From assembly GCA_019022495.1 (NCBI GenBank), contig JAFEKR010000146.1:1-18500 (forward strand): 18,500 nucleotides of DNA, written 5' to 3'. The stretch is from Epichloe hybrida. Its lineage: Eukaryota; Ascomycota; Sordariomycetes; Hypocreales; Clavicipitaceae. The notes below the pieces were generated by a model. The model searched no databases and was not told the DNA's origin. It saw only the letters and a program-made list of their open reading frames with translations. Positions 17,244 to 18,500 of the stretch are shown here, one piece after another (position 1 is the stretch's first letter; each line of letters starts with the position of its first letter). Made by a program: the position numbers and the translations under genes.

Positions 17244-17251
17244 TATAAATA
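17244..17251 (+). promoter_or_regulatory. TATA-like element upstream of the WSC-domain gene
   Basis: TATAAATA lies 229 bp before the ATG at 17480, within a window where a TATA box with a long 5' UTR would be reasonable. It is the clearest TATA match in this intergenic region. Confidence 0.35.
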
Positions 17252-17406
17252 CACACGGAAAGCTGGACTCCTCCATAAACAGCAACCAACCGCCCATCGT
17301 GTATTGCGCGATGTCAGAACTGTCAGCTAACCTCTTGTCACTGGAGCTGTTGTTCGGCAAGGGCCTTGAACACTCACTCGCCCAAGCAATCTCACCTCTC
17401 ACCTCT

Positions 17407-17447
17407 CACTCACTCACTCACCCACTCACTCACTCGCCCACTCGCCT
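17407..17447. repeat. (CACT)n microsatellite, imperfect
   Basis: A run of CACT/CACC/CGCC tetranucleotides, interrupted several times, in the presumed 5' UTR of the WSC-domain gene. Confidence 0.8.
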
Positions 17448-17479
17448 AACCACCACCACAACACCACCCACACCCCGTA

Positions 17480-18052
17480 ATGCATCTCCTCCGCATCCTC
17501 CTGCCCGTCCTCCTCCCCCGCGGCCTCGCCCAGACCACCACCGACCCCATCTCCGTCTCCGTCTACACCCAGTCCAGAACCTACTCCTACCACGGATGCT
17601 ACAACGAGACAACCGAGATGGACGGCTCCGACCACAGCCGCGCGCTCTCCGGCGGCGCCAACACCGTTCGCAGCGGCGAAATGACCGTCCCCGTGTGTCT
17701 CGACTTTTGCGCCAAGGGGGACCACGGGAAGCAGTACCTGTACGCGGGTCTAGAGTGGTCGAGGCAAGTTTTGATCGACGGCCCCCTTCCAGAGTACATT
17801 GCGCTTCCCACAACAACGAAGCTGACCGACCCACGCAGAGAATGCTGGTGTTCCCAGAAAATAGCCGGCATCTCCAAGAAATTGGACGACGCCCAATGCA
17901 ATTTCCCCTGCGAGGGGAACAGGACCTTTGCGTGCGGGGGCTCTCTGAAACTGAGCGTGTACAAGCTTTCTGGCGCGAGAGCTGAATTGGCGTCGTCGTC
18001 GCTCTTGCTCTCGCTCTCGCTGGTGACTGCGGCGGCCATGTCAGCCATGTAG
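17480..18052 (+). CDS. Small secreted WSC-domain protein with a GC-AG intron
   Basis: CDS is join(17480..17763,17839..18052), 165 aa. WSC is a cysteine-rich, carbohydrate-binding domain found in fungal cell-wall stress sensors and secreted wall proteins. A signal peptide covers about 1-18 (cleavage after LAQ). The WSC domain spans about 36-137 with eight cysteines (40, 73, 77, 97, 99, 115, 119, 127), including YAGLEWSRECWC. A hydrophobic C-terminus (148-163) after small residues suggests a GPI anchor or membrane tail; there is no Ser/Thr-rich stalk or cytosolic tail as in Wsc1-type sensors. The intron (17764-17838, 75 nt) uses GC instead of GT (GAG|GCAAGT...GCAG, branch CTGAC). It is in frame and stop-free, so unspliced reading gives 190 aa with a 25-residue insert inside the conserved LEWSR|ECWC block. 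Splicing is strongly favoured by the family motif. Confidence 0.82.
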   Translation: MHLLRILLPVLLPRGLAQTTTDPISVSVYTQSRTYSYHGCYNETTEMDGSDHSRALSGGANTVRSGEMTVPVCLDFCAKGDHGKQYLYAGLEWSRQVLIDGPLPEYIALPTTTKLTDPRRECWCSQKIAGISKKLDDAQCNFPCEGNRTFACGGSLKLSVYKLSGARAELASSSLLLSLSLVTAAAMSAM

Positions 18053-18297
18053 TGTGACCGTGTTCATTGTTTTTTTTTTCGCAATTTTTATTTCCTGGCA
18101 CTGGCGAGCGTTTCTTTAATCTTGTACGTTTTTGTATAGAAAATGGGTCTGTCTACACAGGGTCGTGTGATGGCCAAATAGACGACCGTCTATGGCGCCG
18201 TGTATAGATGACAAATGACATGTGACAAATGACATGTGACAAATGCCGGCAAAAAAAAAGGGGGGGGAATCTGGGCATCAGGTCATACTCATTACTA
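18053..18297. other. Convergent intergenic region at the right side
   Basis: A 245-bp gap between the WSC stop and the stop of the right-edge gene. It contains 2.6 copies of a 14-bp unit TGACAAATGACATG (18209-18245) and an A9/G8 run at about 18250-18267. Confidence 0.6.
18209..18245. repeat. Tandem 14-bp repeat, 2.6 copies
   Basis: TGACAAATGACATG at 18209-18222 and 18223-18236, then the first nine bases at 18237-18245, without mismatch. Confidence 0.92.
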
Positions 18298-18500
18298 CTA
18301 CATATCCAACGGTGCGAGACCCCTTTCCTTGACAGCACTTTGCACAGCCCGCTTCACCCGCTGTACTGCTCCTCGCCAGGAATCCTGGCCGCGTCCTGGC
18401 CGACCGTCCTGTTCTACTAGCATGTCCAACCACTTGACAATGATGACAACCTTTTCTAGATCTCTCTCGTCCTTGACAACTTTTGACAAGTACTTTTTCA
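18298..18500 (-). CDS. rev1: C-terminal end of a Rev1-like translesion polymerase (partial)
   Basis: A minus-strand frame is open from the window edge to the stop at 18298, encoding the last 66 residues of a longer protein. The text around DERDLEKVVIIVKWLDMLVE, followed by a helix WRGAVQRVKRAVQSAVKERG, resembles the last two helices of the Rev1 C-terminal domain, which in vertebrates binds Rev7 and the inserter polymerases during translesion synthesis. Charge pattern and position at the extreme C-terminus fit. The identification rests on remembered family patterns over a short segment, so another helical protein is possible. The gene continues beyond 18500; the leftmost in-frame codons at the edge are Lys-Lys-Tyr. 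Confidence 0.5.
   Translation of the reverse strand, partial: KKYLSKVVKDERDLEKVVIIVKWLDMLVEQDGRPGRGQDSWRGAVQRVKRAVQSAVKERGLAPLDM

Larger units (their letters stand above)
16524..17479. other. Divergent intergenic region between shr3 and the WSC-domain gene
   Basis: A 956-bp stretch with no supported gene. It contains repeated ACCAGCT(C/G)TGAC-like units at 16862-16935, a TATA-like element at 17244-17251, and a CACT-rich microsatellite at 17407-17447 just before the WSC gene. The plus frame at 17008-17220 has no recognisable features and is not called. Confidence 0.6.

Noticed and set aside
1..18500. Hidden defence system, gene cluster or mobile element
   Set aside because: Read on both strands, no transposase, terminal inverted repeats, CRISPR-like arrays, NLR, polyketide or peptide synthetase or toxin-like genes were visible; the genes are conserved housekeeping ones.

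Overview
The window is nuclear DNA of a filamentous ascomycete, probably a Sordariomycete and plausibly Hypocreales. The evidence is short introns (60-105 nt) with CTAAC/CTGAC branch points, a mean gene spacing near 2 kb, and a set of conserved single-copy fungal genes. The species cannot be named from the sequence. There is no tRNA, rRNA, CRISPR array, transposon or biosynthetic cluster.

Layout, left to right. 1-61: probable first exon of a minus-strand gene leaving the window. 615-1337 (+): Jac1/HscB J-protein for mitochondrial Fe-S assembly. 1808-4463 (-): palF/RIM8 arrestin of ambient-pH signalling, two exons. 5645-7309 (+): Mss116/CYT-19-like DEAD-box RNA helicase. 8010-9895 (-): Cdc6 replication licensing ATPase, interrupted by a one-base frameshift. 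10533-11747 (+): adenine/adenosine deaminase-like protein lacking two active-site residues. 12239-12964 (+): TspO/MBR protein, three exons. 13242-14344 (-): ARG-13/Ort1 mitochondrial ornithine carrier. 15786-16523 (-): Shr3 ER chaperone for amino-acid permeases. 17480-18052 (+): small secreted WSC-domain protein with a GC-AG intron. 18298-18500 (-): C-terminal end of a protein resembling the Rev1 C-terminal domain.

This is ordinary housekeeping synteny. The genes do not form one pathway, though several touch mitochondrial or amino-acid metabolism. The divergent intergenic regions carry plausible regulatory sites. There are five ACGCG (MBF-type) cores in 71 bp upstream of cdc6, two TGACTC (CPC1/Gcn4-type) motifs upstream of the ornithine carrier, and a GCCAGG/GCCAAG pair (PacC-type) just upstream of palF.

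I found no undescribed multi-gene system. The items most worth a second look are the deaminase-like protein with a changed metal site (HxR for HxH, DS for DD), the Cdc6 frameshift directly before Walker B, the stop-free in-frame GC-AG intron in the WSC gene, and the MBF-type cluster. All introns and starts were inferred by eye from splice signals and remembered family sequences. No alignment, search or RNA data were available.
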